A stretch of 18,251 bases of DNA from WARW01 sp964582365 (lineage in GTDB: Bacteria > Patescibacteriota > Microgenomatia > UBA12405), in the NCBI GenBank assembly GCA_964582365.1, contig CAZOQV010000013.1, positions 1-18,251 on the forward strand. Reading direction: 5' to 3'. The number at the start of each line of letters is the position of its first letter. Positions within the stretch are counted from its first letter, which is position 1. Below, piece by piece: positions 6,887 through 14,494 of the stretch. A model generated the notes under the pieces. It ran no database searches. It was given only the letters and a program-made list of their open reading frames with translations, and was not told where the DNA came from. The translations under genes and the position numbers were made by a program.

Positions 6887-9160
6887 ATGACAACAAAAAA
6901 TGTTTTATGGTTCAAAGAAATTGGTTTTGAAGATACTAATCTAGTTGGTGGTAAAGGAGCAAATTTAGGTGAAATGTATAATCTTGGAATTCCTGTTCCA
7001 AATGGTTTTGTTGTTCCTGTTAGTACTTATTTTGAATTTATTAAAGAAAATAATCTTCGCCCTAAAATTACCAACATTTTAAAAAGCACTAATGTTGACG
7101 ATCCAGACCAACTATTATCTGCCTCAAAACAAATAAGATCTCTTATTAAAAAAAGTCCTATCAATCCACAAACTGCTATTACTATTATGAAAGCTTATAA
7201 AAAGCTTTCTGAATTTGGTGGATTAAAAGATGTTCCTGTTGCCGTCCGTACTTCAGCCACCGCCGAAGATACCGCCGATGCTTCTTTTGCTGGTCAAGGG
7301 GACACTTTTTTAAATGTTATTGGCGAAACCAACGTGCTCAATCGTGTTCGTGATTGTTGGTCGAGTCTCTTCACTCCCAGATCACTTTTTTATCAAGTAA
7401 AAAAACATTACGATAATTTCAAAATAGGTGTCGCTGTTCCCGTTCAAAAATTAGTTCAATCTGAAATTTCCGGTATTACTTTTACTGTTAACCCTGTCAC
7501 CAATGAAAAAAATCAAATAATTGTCGAAACCATTTGGGGATTAGGTGAATACATAGTTCAAGGTGTAGTTTCTCCAGATCAACATATCATTAATAAAACT
7601 GATTGGAGTCTTATTTCTGAAAGCCATGTCGAACAAAAAACTCAACTCTTAAGATCAGAACATGAAACCAAAGAAATCGATGTTCCTAAATCTAAACAAA
7701 ATAAAATTAAAATTAGCGTTGCTACTGCCATTAAAATTGCCAAAATCGGGCAAAAACTTCAGAATCATTATGGCAAACCTCAAGATATTGAATTTGCTAT
7801 TGATAATAAAGGCAAACTTTTTATCGTTCAAACTCGTCCCATTACTACTGTTGTTTCCAACCAAAAAATTCTCGACAATCAAACTGCCAATATAAATAAA
7901 CAACCAGATCTTGTTGGTGAACAAGCTTGTCCTGGCACTGCTTCTGGAGTTGTAATTATTATTAACAGTCCAAAAGAAATTAATCGCGTTAAAAAAGGTC
8001 AAATACTAGTTACCACCATGACCACTCCTGATTTTGTTCCCGCCATGAAATTGGTCAACGGAATTATTACTGATAAAGGTGGGCAAACTTCTCACGCTGC
8101 CATTGTCAGCCGTGAATTAGGTGTTCCTTGTATTGTTGGTACCAAAATCGCCACCAAAGTTCTAAAAGAAGGCGACATCGTAACTATCAACGGAACTACT
8201 GGTCAAATATGGAAAGGAAATTTAATTGATAAAAATGCTCCAGTAATTAAAAAACAACCATCCACTGCTAAAACTGCCACCAAAGTTTATGTTAATCTTG
8301 GCGAACCAGATTTAGCTGAAACTATTTCTAAAAGAAATGTTGACGGTGTTGGTCTTTTACGAGCCGAATTTATGTTGGCCAACATTGGCATTCATCCAAA
8401 ACGAGTTATTTCCGAAGGTAATGAAAAAGAATATATTAGTAAATTAGCCAAAGAAATTTTAAAATTTTGTAAAAGTTTCAGTCCTCGTCCTGTCATCTAC
8501 CGAGCCACTGATTTTAAAACCAATGAATATCGTTCCTTAAAATGGGGCAAATTGTACGAGCCAGAAGAACCAAATCCATTAATGGGTTTCCGTGGCGCCG
8601 CTCGTTACATCAGTTGTCCTGATGTTTTTTACATGGAACTTGAGGCCATTAAACAAGTCCGAGAAAAATATGGCTATAAAAATCTTTGGTTAATGATTCC
8701 TTTCGTTCGTACTCCTCGTGAATTAACTGAAGTTAAAAAAATCGTTGTCAGCGCTGGCCTGTTACGTTCACCCTCTTTTAAATTTTTAATGATGGCTGAA
8801 ATTCCCAGCAATGTCATTCTTTTAGACAAATTTATTGATGTTGGTATCGATGGTATTTCCATTGGTAGCAATGATTTGACTATGTTAACTCTTGGTCTTG
8901 ATCGAGACAACAGTGAAGTCGCCAAATCATTTAATGAAATGGATCCGGCCGTTCTTTGGTCACTAAAAAGATTAGTTACCAAAGCTAAAAAACGAGGCAT
9001 TATGTGTTCTATTTGTGGACAAGCTCCAAGTAATTATCCCGAATTAGTTGAAAAATTAGTTCGCTGGGGAGCCACCAGTATTTCCGTCAGTCCTGACGCT
9101 ATTGATGCCACTCGTGACGTCGTTGCTTGGGCCGAAAAAAGAAAAATTAGTAAAAAATAA
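6887..9160 (+). CDS. ppsA: Phosphoenolpyruvate synthase (pyruvate, water dikinase)
   Basis: PpsA catalyses pyruvate + ATP + H2O to PEP + AMP + Pi. In reduced fermenters it may also run towards pyruvate. The 757 residues are close to the 792 of E. coli. The N-terminal ATP-grasp-like PPDK domain (about 1-320) begins GFEDTNLVGGKGANLGEM and includes AVRTSATAEDTADASFAGQ (119-137). The swivelling phosphohistidine domain has GGQTSHAAIVSRELGVPC (398-415, His403). The C-terminal TIM-barrel domain has GLLRAEFM (489-496), MAEIPSNV (636-643), SIGSNDLT (658-665) and the catalytic-Cys motif SICGQAPS (708-715, Cys710). All key residues are present. Its 3' end overlaps convergent rsmI by 14 nt. Confidence 0.96.
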   Translation: MTTKNVLWFKEIGFEDTNLVGGKGANLGEMYNLGIPVPNGFVVPVSTYFEFIKENNLRPKITNILKSTNVDDPDQLLSASKQIRSLIKKSPINPQTAITIMKAYKKLSEFGGLKDVPVAVRTSATAEDTADASFAGQGDTFLNVIGETNVLNRVRDCWSSLFTPRSLFYQVKKHYDNFKIGVAVPVQKLVQSEISGITFTVNPVTNEKNQIIVETIWGLGEYIVQGVVSPDQHIINKTDWSLISESHVEQKTQLLRSEHETKEIDVPKSKQNKIKISVATAIKIAKIGQKLQNHYGKPQDIEFAIDNKGKLFIVQTRPITTVVSNQKILDNQTANINKQPDLVGEQACPGTASGVVIIINSPKEINRVKKGQILVTTMTTPDFVPAMKLVNGIITDKGGQTSHAAIVSRELGVPCIVGTKIATKVLKEGDIVTINGTTGQIWKGNLIDKNAPVIKKQPSTAKTATKVYVNLGEPDLAETISKRNVDGVGLLRAEFMLANIGIHPKRVISEGNEKEYISKLAKEILKFCKSFSPRPVIYRATDFKTNEYRSLKWGKLYEPEEPNPLMGFRGAARYISCPDVFYMELEAIKQVREKYGYKNLWLMIPFVRTPRELTEVKKIVVSAGLLRSPSFKFLMMAEIPSNVILLDKFIDVGIDGISIGSNDLTMLTLGLDRDNSEVAKSFNEMDPAVLWSLKRLVTKAKKRGIMCSICGQAPSNYPELVEKLVRWGATSISVSPDAIDATRDVVAWAEKRKISKK

Positions 9161-9785
9161 CTGTTATTTCGCCTTTTGGTTCTTTACTAATAGTTAGCAA
9201 AACTTCTTCAAATTTTTTCGTCATCTCTCGAGTAATTGCAATTTGAACATTTTCTCCATAAACTTTTTTAATTTGTTCTTCTAGTTTTTGAACTCTAAAA
9301 GGGGATTCGTAAACAATTTTAGCTCCATCAAATTCTTTATATTTTTCTAAAACTTTTAGCCTTTCTCCATCTTTTTTTGGTAAAAATCCCAAAAATACAA
9401 ATCGGCCAGCCGGAATTCCAGACAAAACCAAAGAATTAATTGCCGCACAAGGACCGGGGATTGATGTATAAGAAATTCCTAAGTTACGGCATTTTTTAAC
9501 TAATTTCCAACCCGGATCAGAAATAATTGGTGTTCCTGCATCAGTCACTAAAGCCACTTCTCGATTATCTTCCAGTAATTTAATTATTTCTGGAATTTTC
9601 TGTTCCTCAACTTCATCATAAAAAGAAATTAATTTTGGTTTATTTTGAATTTTTAAATTAGCCAATAATAATCCAGTATTTCGAGTATCTTCACAAAGTA
9701 AATATTCCACTTTTTCCAAAGTTTCCACAGCTCTTAAAGTTATATCTCCTAAATTCCCAATTGGAGTAGCAATTACATATAACAT
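9147..9785 (-). CDS. rsmI: 16S rRNA (cytidine-1402-2'-O)-methyltransferase
   Basis: RsmI uses SAM to methylate the ribose of C1402 in the ribosomal P site. The 212-residue tetrapyrrole-methylase fold shows LYVIATPIGNLGDITLRA (2-19), CEDTRNTGLLL (31-41), ALVTDAGTPIISDPG (78-92), IPGPCAAINSLVLSGIP (109-125), FLGFLPKK (131-138) and the ITREMTKKFEE motif near the C-terminus. It is shorter than E. coli RsmI (about 286 aa) and lacks the small C-terminal domain, ending right after the core. The coding 3' end overlaps ppsA by 14 nt. lexA lies upstream on the same strand, 26 bases away, so the two may be co-transcribed. Confidence 0.95.
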   Translation of the reverse strand: MLYVIATPIGNLGDITLRAVETLEKVEYLLCEDTRNTGLLLANLKIQNKPKLISFYDEVEEQKIPEIIKLLEDNREVALVTDAGTPIISDPGWKLVKKCRNLGISYTSIPGPCAAINSLVLSGIPAGRFVFLGFLPKKDGERLKVLEKYKEFDGAKIVYESPFRVQKLEEQIKKVYGENVQIAITREMTKKFEEVLLTISKEPKGEITVIFY

Positions 9786-9790
9786 AATTT

Positions 9791-9817
9791 TTAATTATTA
9801 ATTCTTAATTATTAATT
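9791..9817. repeat. Two-copy 13-bp direct repeat between lexA and rsmI
   Basis: TTAATTATTAATT occurs at 9791-9803 and, after a single C, again at 9805-9817. It fills the lexA-rsmI gap and runs into the last codons of lexA. The pure AT content allows slippage. No function is evident. Confidence 0.6.
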
Positions 9818-10441
9818 AAATTGTCTAATAACTGCCACTACTTTACCTCTAATTTCTACATCTGTCACATAAATAGGGGACATGGTTGTATTAGCTGGTT
9901 GTAACCGAATTCGACTAGCTTCTCGGTAATATCTTTTTAAAGTTGCAAATCCATTTTTCAAAACTGCCACCACAATATCACCATTATTAGCATTTTTTTG
10001 TTCTTTAACCACCACATAATCACCACTCAAAATTCCATCATCAATCATCGAATCTCCCTTGGCCCGTAAAACAAAAGATTGATCACCAGGTCGTACCAGA
10101 TTGGAATTCACTCCAATCGTCGCATTTGGGTCCGTATATGGCTCAATTGGCTCACCACAAGCAATAAAACCCAAAACTGGTAATTCCACAAATGAAGCAG
10201 CTATTTTTTCTGTTTCTAATTTTTCTTTTTCTAAAACTTCAATCCCTCGAACTGCTCCCTTATATCTTCTAATTAATCCTTTTTTTTCTAAAACCGCCAA
10301 ATGTTCATGGACCGTCGCCAATGAAGACAAGTCAAAATGTTGAGCGATCTCAGTTAGTGTTGGAGCATATCCATATTTTGAAATGATTTGCTCAATGTAA
10401 TCTAAAATTTCTTTTTGTCTTTTGTATAAAATTGTTGCCAT
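9812..10441 (-). CDS. lexA: LexA SOS repressor
   Basis: LexA represses DNA-damage genes until RecA-stimulated self-cleavage. Start ATG 10441 gives 209 residues beginning MATILYKRQKEIL, the usual LexA N-terminus. A TTG seven codons earlier is less likely because it overlaps the promoter. The winged-helix domain covers residues 1-70 (PTLTEIAQHFDLSSLATVHEHLAVLEKKGLI). The S24 peptidase domain has Ser131 (AKGDSMIDDGI) and Lys169 (FATLKRY), spaced as in E. coli. The cleavage site reads FIACGEPIE, a Cys95-Gly96 bond instead of the usual Ala-Gly; UmuD is known to be cleaved at Cys-Gly. The promoter (10448-10475) starts transcription at or next to the ATG. rsmI is downstream. Confidence 0.95.
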   Translation of the reverse strand: MATILYKRQKEILDYIEQIISKYGYAPTLTEIAQHFDLSSLATVHEHLAVLEKKGLIRRYKGAVRGIEVLEKEKLETEKIAASFVELPVLGFIACGEPIEPYTDPNATIGVNSNLVRPGDQSFVLRAKGDSMIDDGILSGDYVVVKEQKNANNGDIVVAVLKNGFATLKRYYREASRIRLQPANTTMSPIYVTDVEIRGKVVAVIRQFN

Positions 10442-10447
10442 GAACCA

Positions 10448-10475
10448 ATGATACGCGAACAATACCCGAAGTCAA
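10448..10475 (-). promoter_or_regulatory. lexA promoter (leaderless)
   Basis: On the minus strand: -35 TTGACT (10475-10470), a 16-nt spacer, -10 TATCAT (10453-10448), then six bases to ATG 10441. Two GTTC words (spacing 11 nt between them) flank the -10 and could form part of a repressor site, but they do not match the Gram-positive (GAACN4GTTC) or alphaproteobacterial (GTTCN7GTTC) SOS boxes. Confidence 0.6.
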
Positions 10476-10531
10476 TGACCCAAAACTTTATAAACTTTTA
10501 ACTTAATAACTTGATAAACTAATTTATCTCT

Positions 10532-12298
10532 ATGTTCTTATTTTTTTTAATTGCTTTTTCACTATTATCAGCAAATTTCACCCATGCTGCCAATGAATTT
10601 AAAACTCAACAAAAAATAACTTATCAAATCAATAACCAAGGCGACGCCACCATTACTCAAGAAGTTCAATTAATCAATAATTATTCCGAAATTTATCCCA
10701 CCAATTATCAATTAGTTTTATCTGGACCAGCCTTAGAAAATGTCACTGGTACCGACAGTAAAGGAAACATTGTTCAAAAAATCGAACATCAAGACGATCT
10801 TAATACTATTACTATTAAATTCAATGACAGTAATTTAGGTAAAGATAAAATTACTAAATTTAATTTAAATTACACTATTCCCAAATTAGCTACTCAAAAG
10901 GGGAGTATTTGGGAAATTCCTATTCCTGAAAATAAAAATATAATCACCACCGACACTAACGAAATAACCGTTTTAGTTCCCAGTTCTTTTGGTAATCTTT
11001 CTTTTTCTTCATCAAATCCCAAAAATTCCATTCCTCTAAACCAACAAACTCAAATTTTTTTTAGTAATAACAATCAAAAGATTTTTTTAATTTTTGGTAA
11101 TTACCAACTTTTTGATTTTAATTTTAAATATTTTTTAGAAAATACCACCAACCAATCTCAAATTATTGAAATCGCCATTCCACCCGAAACCGATAATCAA
11201 AAAATTATTTATAAAGAAATATCCCCAAAACCTTTTAATATTAGAGTTGATGGTGATGGCAACTGGTTGGCTCAATACAAATTAACGTCAAATCAAGAAT
11301 TGGAAATTAATGTTTCTGGTCAAGCTAAAATTATTCCCAATAATATCAATGCTTCAATTAATAAAGATGATTATTTAATAGACCAAAAATATTGGCCAGT
11401 TAGCGACTATTCTATTAAACAAATTGTTGCCTCTCTTAAAACTATTAAAGATATTTACGATTACACCGTCCGTACTTTGAATTATGATTACGATTCTGTT
11501 AACGCTTCCCAACGTAAAGGCGCCTTAGACACTTTACTTTCACCAAATTCATCAATTTGTACCGATTTTACAGATCTTTTTATTACACTTGCCCGAGCCA
11601 AAGGTATTCCTGCTCGCGAAGTTCAAGGTTTTGCTTATACTAATAATTCCAAAATAAAACCTGTCAATATTAACGCTGATGTTCTTCATGCCTGGCCTCA
11701 ATATTATGATTTTGACAAACAAGCCTGGATTTCAATCGACCCCACTTGGGAAAAAACTACCAATGGTGTCGATTATTTTAAAGATCTCGACCCAAATCAT
11801 TTTGCTTTTGTCTTTCATGGCCTTGACAGTGAAAACCCGGTTCCCCCTGGTGGTTATAAAAATAATCACAATATTAAAACTGTTAAAGTTGAATTTGCCA
11901 CTCAAGAATTATCCGCCAATTACGATAATCTCGAAATTACTTCTATTAATAAAAAAATTTACCAGCCCACCGTTATTAAAATTTTCAATCAAAATAATAA
12001 TTCCGTCTCTAATTTAGAGATTAACGTTTCCGGTTTAAATTGGCAACAAAAAATCCCCATCTTGCCTCCATTTTCATCTGTTGAAATAGCTATACCTAAT
12101 TACCCATTTTTAAAAGTTTTTAATCCTACTAATCGAAATATAAATATTAAAGTCGCATCTTTAAACACCAACTCTAACCAAATTTCCATTTCCAATCCTA
12201 AATATTATCTAAATTTAATCATTTTGATTGGCTCAGTCATCACTTTTTTAGGTCTGGGCGGTATAATAATAACCAGTAGCAAAAAACATAAAAAATGA
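10532..12298 (+). CDS. Exported transglutaminase-like protein with C-terminal membrane anchor
   Basis: This 588-residue protein has a signal peptide (residues 1-19, FLFFLIAFSLLSANFTHAA). A long Asn/Gln/Ile-rich beta-type extracellular region (20-290) follows. The transglutaminase-like papain-fold core covers about 300-420, with Cys343 (SSICTDFTDLF), His386 (VLHAWPQYYD) and Asp403 (SIDPTWE). After an Ig-like stretch, a single C-terminal TM segment (about 560-582) ends in KKHKK, facing the cytoplasm. The family includes protein crosslinkers, proteases and cell-wall-related enzymes; the substrate is unknown. All three catalytic residues are intact. Apart from the start there is no methionine in the protein. 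It is the first gene of an envelope run, overlapping the next gene by ATGA. Confidence 0.82.
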   Translation: MFLFFLIAFSLLSANFTHAANEFKTQQKITYQINNQGDATITQEVQLINNYSEIYPTNYQLVLSGPALENVTGTDSKGNIVQKIEHQDDLNTITIKFNDSNLGKDKITKFNLNYTIPKLATQKGSIWEIPIPENKNIITTDTNEITVLVPSSFGNLSFSSSNPKNSIPLNQQTQIFFSNNNQKIFLIFGNYQLFDFNFKYFLENTTNQSQIIEIAIPPETDNQKIIYKEISPKPFNIRVDGDGNWLAQYKLTSNQELEINVSGQAKIIPNNINASINKDDYLIDQKYWPVSDYSIKQIVASLKTIKDIYDYTVRTLNYDYDSVNASQRKGALDTLLSPNSSICTDFTDLFITLARAKGIPAREVQGFAYTNNSKIKPVNINADVLHAWPQYYDFDKQAWISIDPTWEKTTNGVDYFKDLDPNHFAFVFHGLDSENPVPPGGYKNNHNIKTVKVEFATQELSANYDNLEITSINKKIYQPTVIKIFNQNNNSVSNLEINVSGLNWQQKIPILPPFSSVEIAIPNYPFLKVFNPTNRNINIKVASLNTNSNQISISNPKYYLNLIILIGSVITFLGLGGIIITSSKKHKK

Positions 12299-12690
12299 AA
12301 AAAATACTTCGCTATATTATTCTTTTTACTTTCTCTCTAATTACTGCCAATCAGATTTGGCATAATTTATCTTTTAATCAAATTCCATTCACCATTATTA
12401 AAGTAGCCGCCATTTTAACTCTTTTTGAGCTTCTTCTTAAGCCAATAATTAAAATTCTTCTGATTCCCATCAATATTCTAACTTTAGGCTTATTCAGGCT
12501 AGTCATTGACACTTTAGGATTATATTTAGCCATCTTTTTTATTTCTGACTTTCAAGTAGGAAATATATACATCTCCAAGTATAATTACCAAATCAATAAT
12601 TTTTGGGCCTTTCTACTAAGTTCCTTTACTATTGGTATAATCTTATATATTTATAATTCAATTTTGCACAAGAGCAAATCCAAAAAATGA
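12295..12690 (+). CDS. Four-TM holin-like membrane protein (phage holin superfamily IV / YvlD-like)
   Basis: This 131-residue protein has about four hydrophobic segments (roughly 6-20, 32-57, 62-84, 103-125). The central ELLLKPIIKILLIPINILTLGLFRLVID pattern is typical of the PF04020 family, often annotated as 4-TMS phage holin but widespread in bacterial chromosomes without phages. Function is unknown; a general membrane role is more likely than lysis here, as no phage genes are nearby. It starts inside the stop of the transglutaminase gene (ATGA) and its own stop overlaps secG in the same way, implying translational coupling. It has no internal methionine. Confidence 0.75.
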   Translation: MKKILRYIILFTFSLITANQIWHNLSFNQIPFTIIKVAAILTLFELLLKPIIKILLIPINILTLGLFRLVIDTLGLYLAIFFISDFQVGNIYISKYNYQINNFWAFLLSSFTIGIILYIYNSILHKSKSKK

Positions 12691-12899
12691 AAACCTTTTT
12701 AATTATCACTCAAATAATTTTATCCATTCTTCTAAGTGCTTTAATTTTTCTTCAATCAAATGGTGATACCGAGTCTCAATCAAATATTCTTTCCTCCACT
12801 ACTGTCGAAAAGAGGGGATGGGAAAAGGTTATGTTTAATTTCACTATCTTTGTCATTGCTCTTTTTTTAATTTCATCAATTATTCAAACTCTTTTATAA
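12687..12899 (+). CDS. secG: Preprotein translocase subunit SecG
   Basis: This 70-residue protein fits SecG: TM1 (about 3-22), a short polar loop with SNGDTESQSN where the family has GGLGA-type residues, the segment STTVEKRGWEKVMFNFTIF, and TM2 (about 49-69). SecG stabilises the SecYEG channel and assists SecA cycling. The GG motif usual in the loop is not present, so this is a divergent form. It overlaps the preceding gene by ATGA. Genes for exported proteins on both sides fit a secretion context. Confidence 0.8.
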   Translation: MKTFLIITQIILSILLSALIFLQSNGDTESQSNILSSTTVEKRGWEKVMFNFTIFVIALFLISSIIQTLL

Positions 12900-12905
12900 A
12901 CAATC

Positions 12906-14249
12906 TTGTTTAATAAACTTCATTTTAAATTTGCCTATCTTTTCTCCTTTATAAAAAGGAGAATTTTGATTATTTTAATTGTGATTATTTCTGTTTTTTG
13001 CTCTGTTTTTTTTAAAAAAGAAATAATTAGTTTTATAAATCTCCCAATTTTTAAACAAGAAACAATCGGTCTCGAAGGAATTTACACTCTCAAAAAATTA
13101 CCCGACGATGTTGCTAATCAAATTAGTTATGGTTTAACCGTCAATTCCAAAAACGACAAAGCAGTTATTTCTCCTATTGTTGAATCATTAAGTATTGAAA
13201 ATGAAAACAAAGATTATATCTTTACTCTTAAAGATAATATTTTTTGGCATAATGGCAAAAAACTAATTGCTAGTGATATTAATTATTCATCTATTTCTGG
13301 TATCAATATTCATTTTTTAAGTGAAAACAAAATTAAAATTAGTATTGAAAAAGAATTTTCACCTATTCTTTCAGTTTTAAACAAACCTTTGTTTAAAAAA
13401 GAAATTATTGGTTTAGGCCAATATAAAATTAAAAAATATAATCTTCAAGAAGGTCATTTAAAAACTCTTTATCTTAGCCCTACTAAGGATAATCTTTCGC
13501 GAATAATTTACCGTTTTTATCAAAACGAAACTGATTTAATCAATGCTTATAAATTGGGCAATGTTGATCAAATAAAAATCAATTCTCTTCCTGAAGAATT
13601 GTCAAAATGGAACAATAGTAAAATAACTCAAAAAATAGAAACTAATGAAAAATATTCAGCCATCTTTTTTAACACTCAAAAAATTAGTAGCATTCAACTT
13701 CGTCAAGCCTTAGCCTATGCCACTCCTAAAACTAAAGATAAAAACGAAAGATGTTTAGGTCCAATTTCTCCAGAATCATGGGCATATAATTCTAATATCA
13801 AGGAATATTCATTTAATGCCACCAGGGCTAAAGAACTCTTCGAGAATAATGAAATTGATTCTATTAATTTAATTGTTGGTGATCGAAGATTATTATCTGT
13901 CGCCGAAGATATTAAAAAATCTTGGGAAAGTATTCTTGGTTTACAAACTAATATTACTATAACTAATCAAATTGATACCAAAAATTTTGACGCTATATTA
14001 ACTTACGGCAGCATTCCTCACGATCCAGATCAATATCTTTTTTGGCATTCTACCCAAATTGGAAAAAATAATTTGACCAAACTTAATGATTCTCGCATTG
14101 ATAAACTTTTAGAAGATGGTCGTTTTGCTATTAGTCAAATAGAAAGAAAAGAAATTTATCAAGATTTTCAAAAATACCTACTAGAAGAATCACCAGCCAT
14201 CTTTTTGTCTTATCCTGATATCTATACCATTACTAGGGTAAGGAAGTAA
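12906..14249 (+). CDS. Membrane-anchored solute-binding protein, family 5 (oligopeptide/nickel type)
   Basis: This 447-residue protein has an N-terminal hydrophobic anchor (about 19-36, preceded by KRR). A periplasmic-binding-protein fold of the SBP_bac_5/DppA-OppA type follows. YIFTLKDNIFWHNGKKLIASDINYS (about 104-128) is the characteristic N-lobe motif, RQALAYA (263-269) is the mid-domain helix, and the C-terminal HDPDQYLFWHS...RIDKLLEDGR and LLEESPAIFLSYP are also typical. Start is TTG 12906, 6 nt after secG; no in-frame ATG exists anywhere in the gene. Cys32 lies in the anchor, but SVFC is not a good lipobox. No ABC permease or ATPase genes are nearby, so it is an orphan binding protein or a receptor. 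It is shorter than OppA (about 540). Confidence 0.78.
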   Translation: MFNKLHFKFAYLFSFIKRRILIILIVIISVFCSVFFKKEIISFINLPIFKQETIGLEGIYTLKKLPDDVANQISYGLTVNSKNDKAVISPIVESLSIENENKDYIFTLKDNIFWHNGKKLIASDINYSSISGINIHFLSENKIKISIEKEFSPILSVLNKPLFKKEIIGLGQYKIKKYNLQEGHLKTLYLSPTKDNLSRIIYRFYQNETDLINAYKLGNVDQIKINSLPEELSKWNNSKITQKIETNEKYSAIFFNTQKISSIQLRQALAYATPKTKDKNERCLGPISPESWAYNSNIKEYSFNATRAKELFENNEIDSINLIVGDRRLLSVAEDIKKSWESILGLQTNITITNQIDTKNFDAILTYGSIPHDPDQYLFWHSTQIGKNNLTKLNDSRIDKLLEDGRFAISQIERKEIYQDFQKYLLEESPAIFLSYPDIYTITRVRK

Positions 14250-14252
14250 AAT
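14247..14252 (+). promoter_or_regulatory. -10 element before the 77-residue membrane protein
   Basis: TAAAAT ends 5 nt before ATG 14258 and overlaps the stop of the preceding gene. It could give a separate leaderless transcript in addition to read-through. No clear -35 is seen. Confidence 0.35.
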
Positions 14253-14257
14253 ACTTT

Positions 14258-14491
14258 ATGACAGAAGAAAATAAAAAACCAGACTATATCGGAAACGTTA
14301 TTGTTTTTATTTTACTCGGGCTGTTAACTTATGCCGGATATTTATCTTACAAAAGCATTGATTGGGATGTTTTAAAAAGAATAGAAGCAGAACCATTAAT
14401 TCTTCCAACTCCAATTCCTTCTATTTCAGCCACCGAATCCGCCCAAATTGCCCCAACCTCTACTGCCACTTCCCCCGCCACTAAAAAATAA
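14258..14491 (+). CDS. Small single-TM protein with Pro/Thr/Ser-rich tail
   Basis: This is a 77-residue protein of unknown family. A charged N-terminus (MTEENKKPDY) is followed by one TM helix (about 11-29, IGNVIVFILLGLLTYAGYL), a short amphipathic stretch (YKSIDWDVLKRIEAE), and a low-complexity tail with PTPIPS and TSTATSPATKK. The tail composition resembles cell-surface linker or O-glycosylated segments, so the C-terminus is probably outside. It is last in the envelope run, 8 nt after the binding protein, and ends 3 nt from the stop of the convergent hypothetical gene. No function is assigned. Confidence 0.6.
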   Translation: MTEENKKPDYIGNVIVFILLGLLTYAGYLSYKSIDWDVLKRIEAEPLILPTPIPSISATESAQIAPTSTATSPATKK

Positions 14492-14494
14492 ACA

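Noticed and set aside
9786..9817. CRISPR-like or iterated regulatory repeats at the AT-rich direct repeat
   Set aside because: There are only two copies of a 13-bp AT-only word with a 1-nt spacer. Slippage explains it, and no other array is seen in the window.
10426..10475. A canonical SOS box upstream of lexA
   Set aside because: Neither GAACN4GTTC nor GTTCN7GTTC nor CTG-N10-CAG is present. Only a GTTC pair with 11-nt spacing was found, too weak to call as an operator.
5400..12690. TGA recoded as glycine (Gracilibacteria/SR1 code)
   Set aside because: The RdgB-like, transglutaminase and holin-like genes end at TGA at sensible family lengths or at overlapping downstream starts.
12295..12690. 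Prophage remnant based on the holin-like gene
   Set aside because: PF04020-type proteins are common in chromosomes, and no other phage gene (integrase, terminase, capsid, endolysin) is present.
12906..13010. Lipoprotein signal peptide in the binding protein (Cys32 in the N-terminal hydrophobic segment)
   Set aside because: The residues before the Cys (SVF) do not match a lipobox, which needs small residues at -1 and -3. A membrane anchor is simpler.
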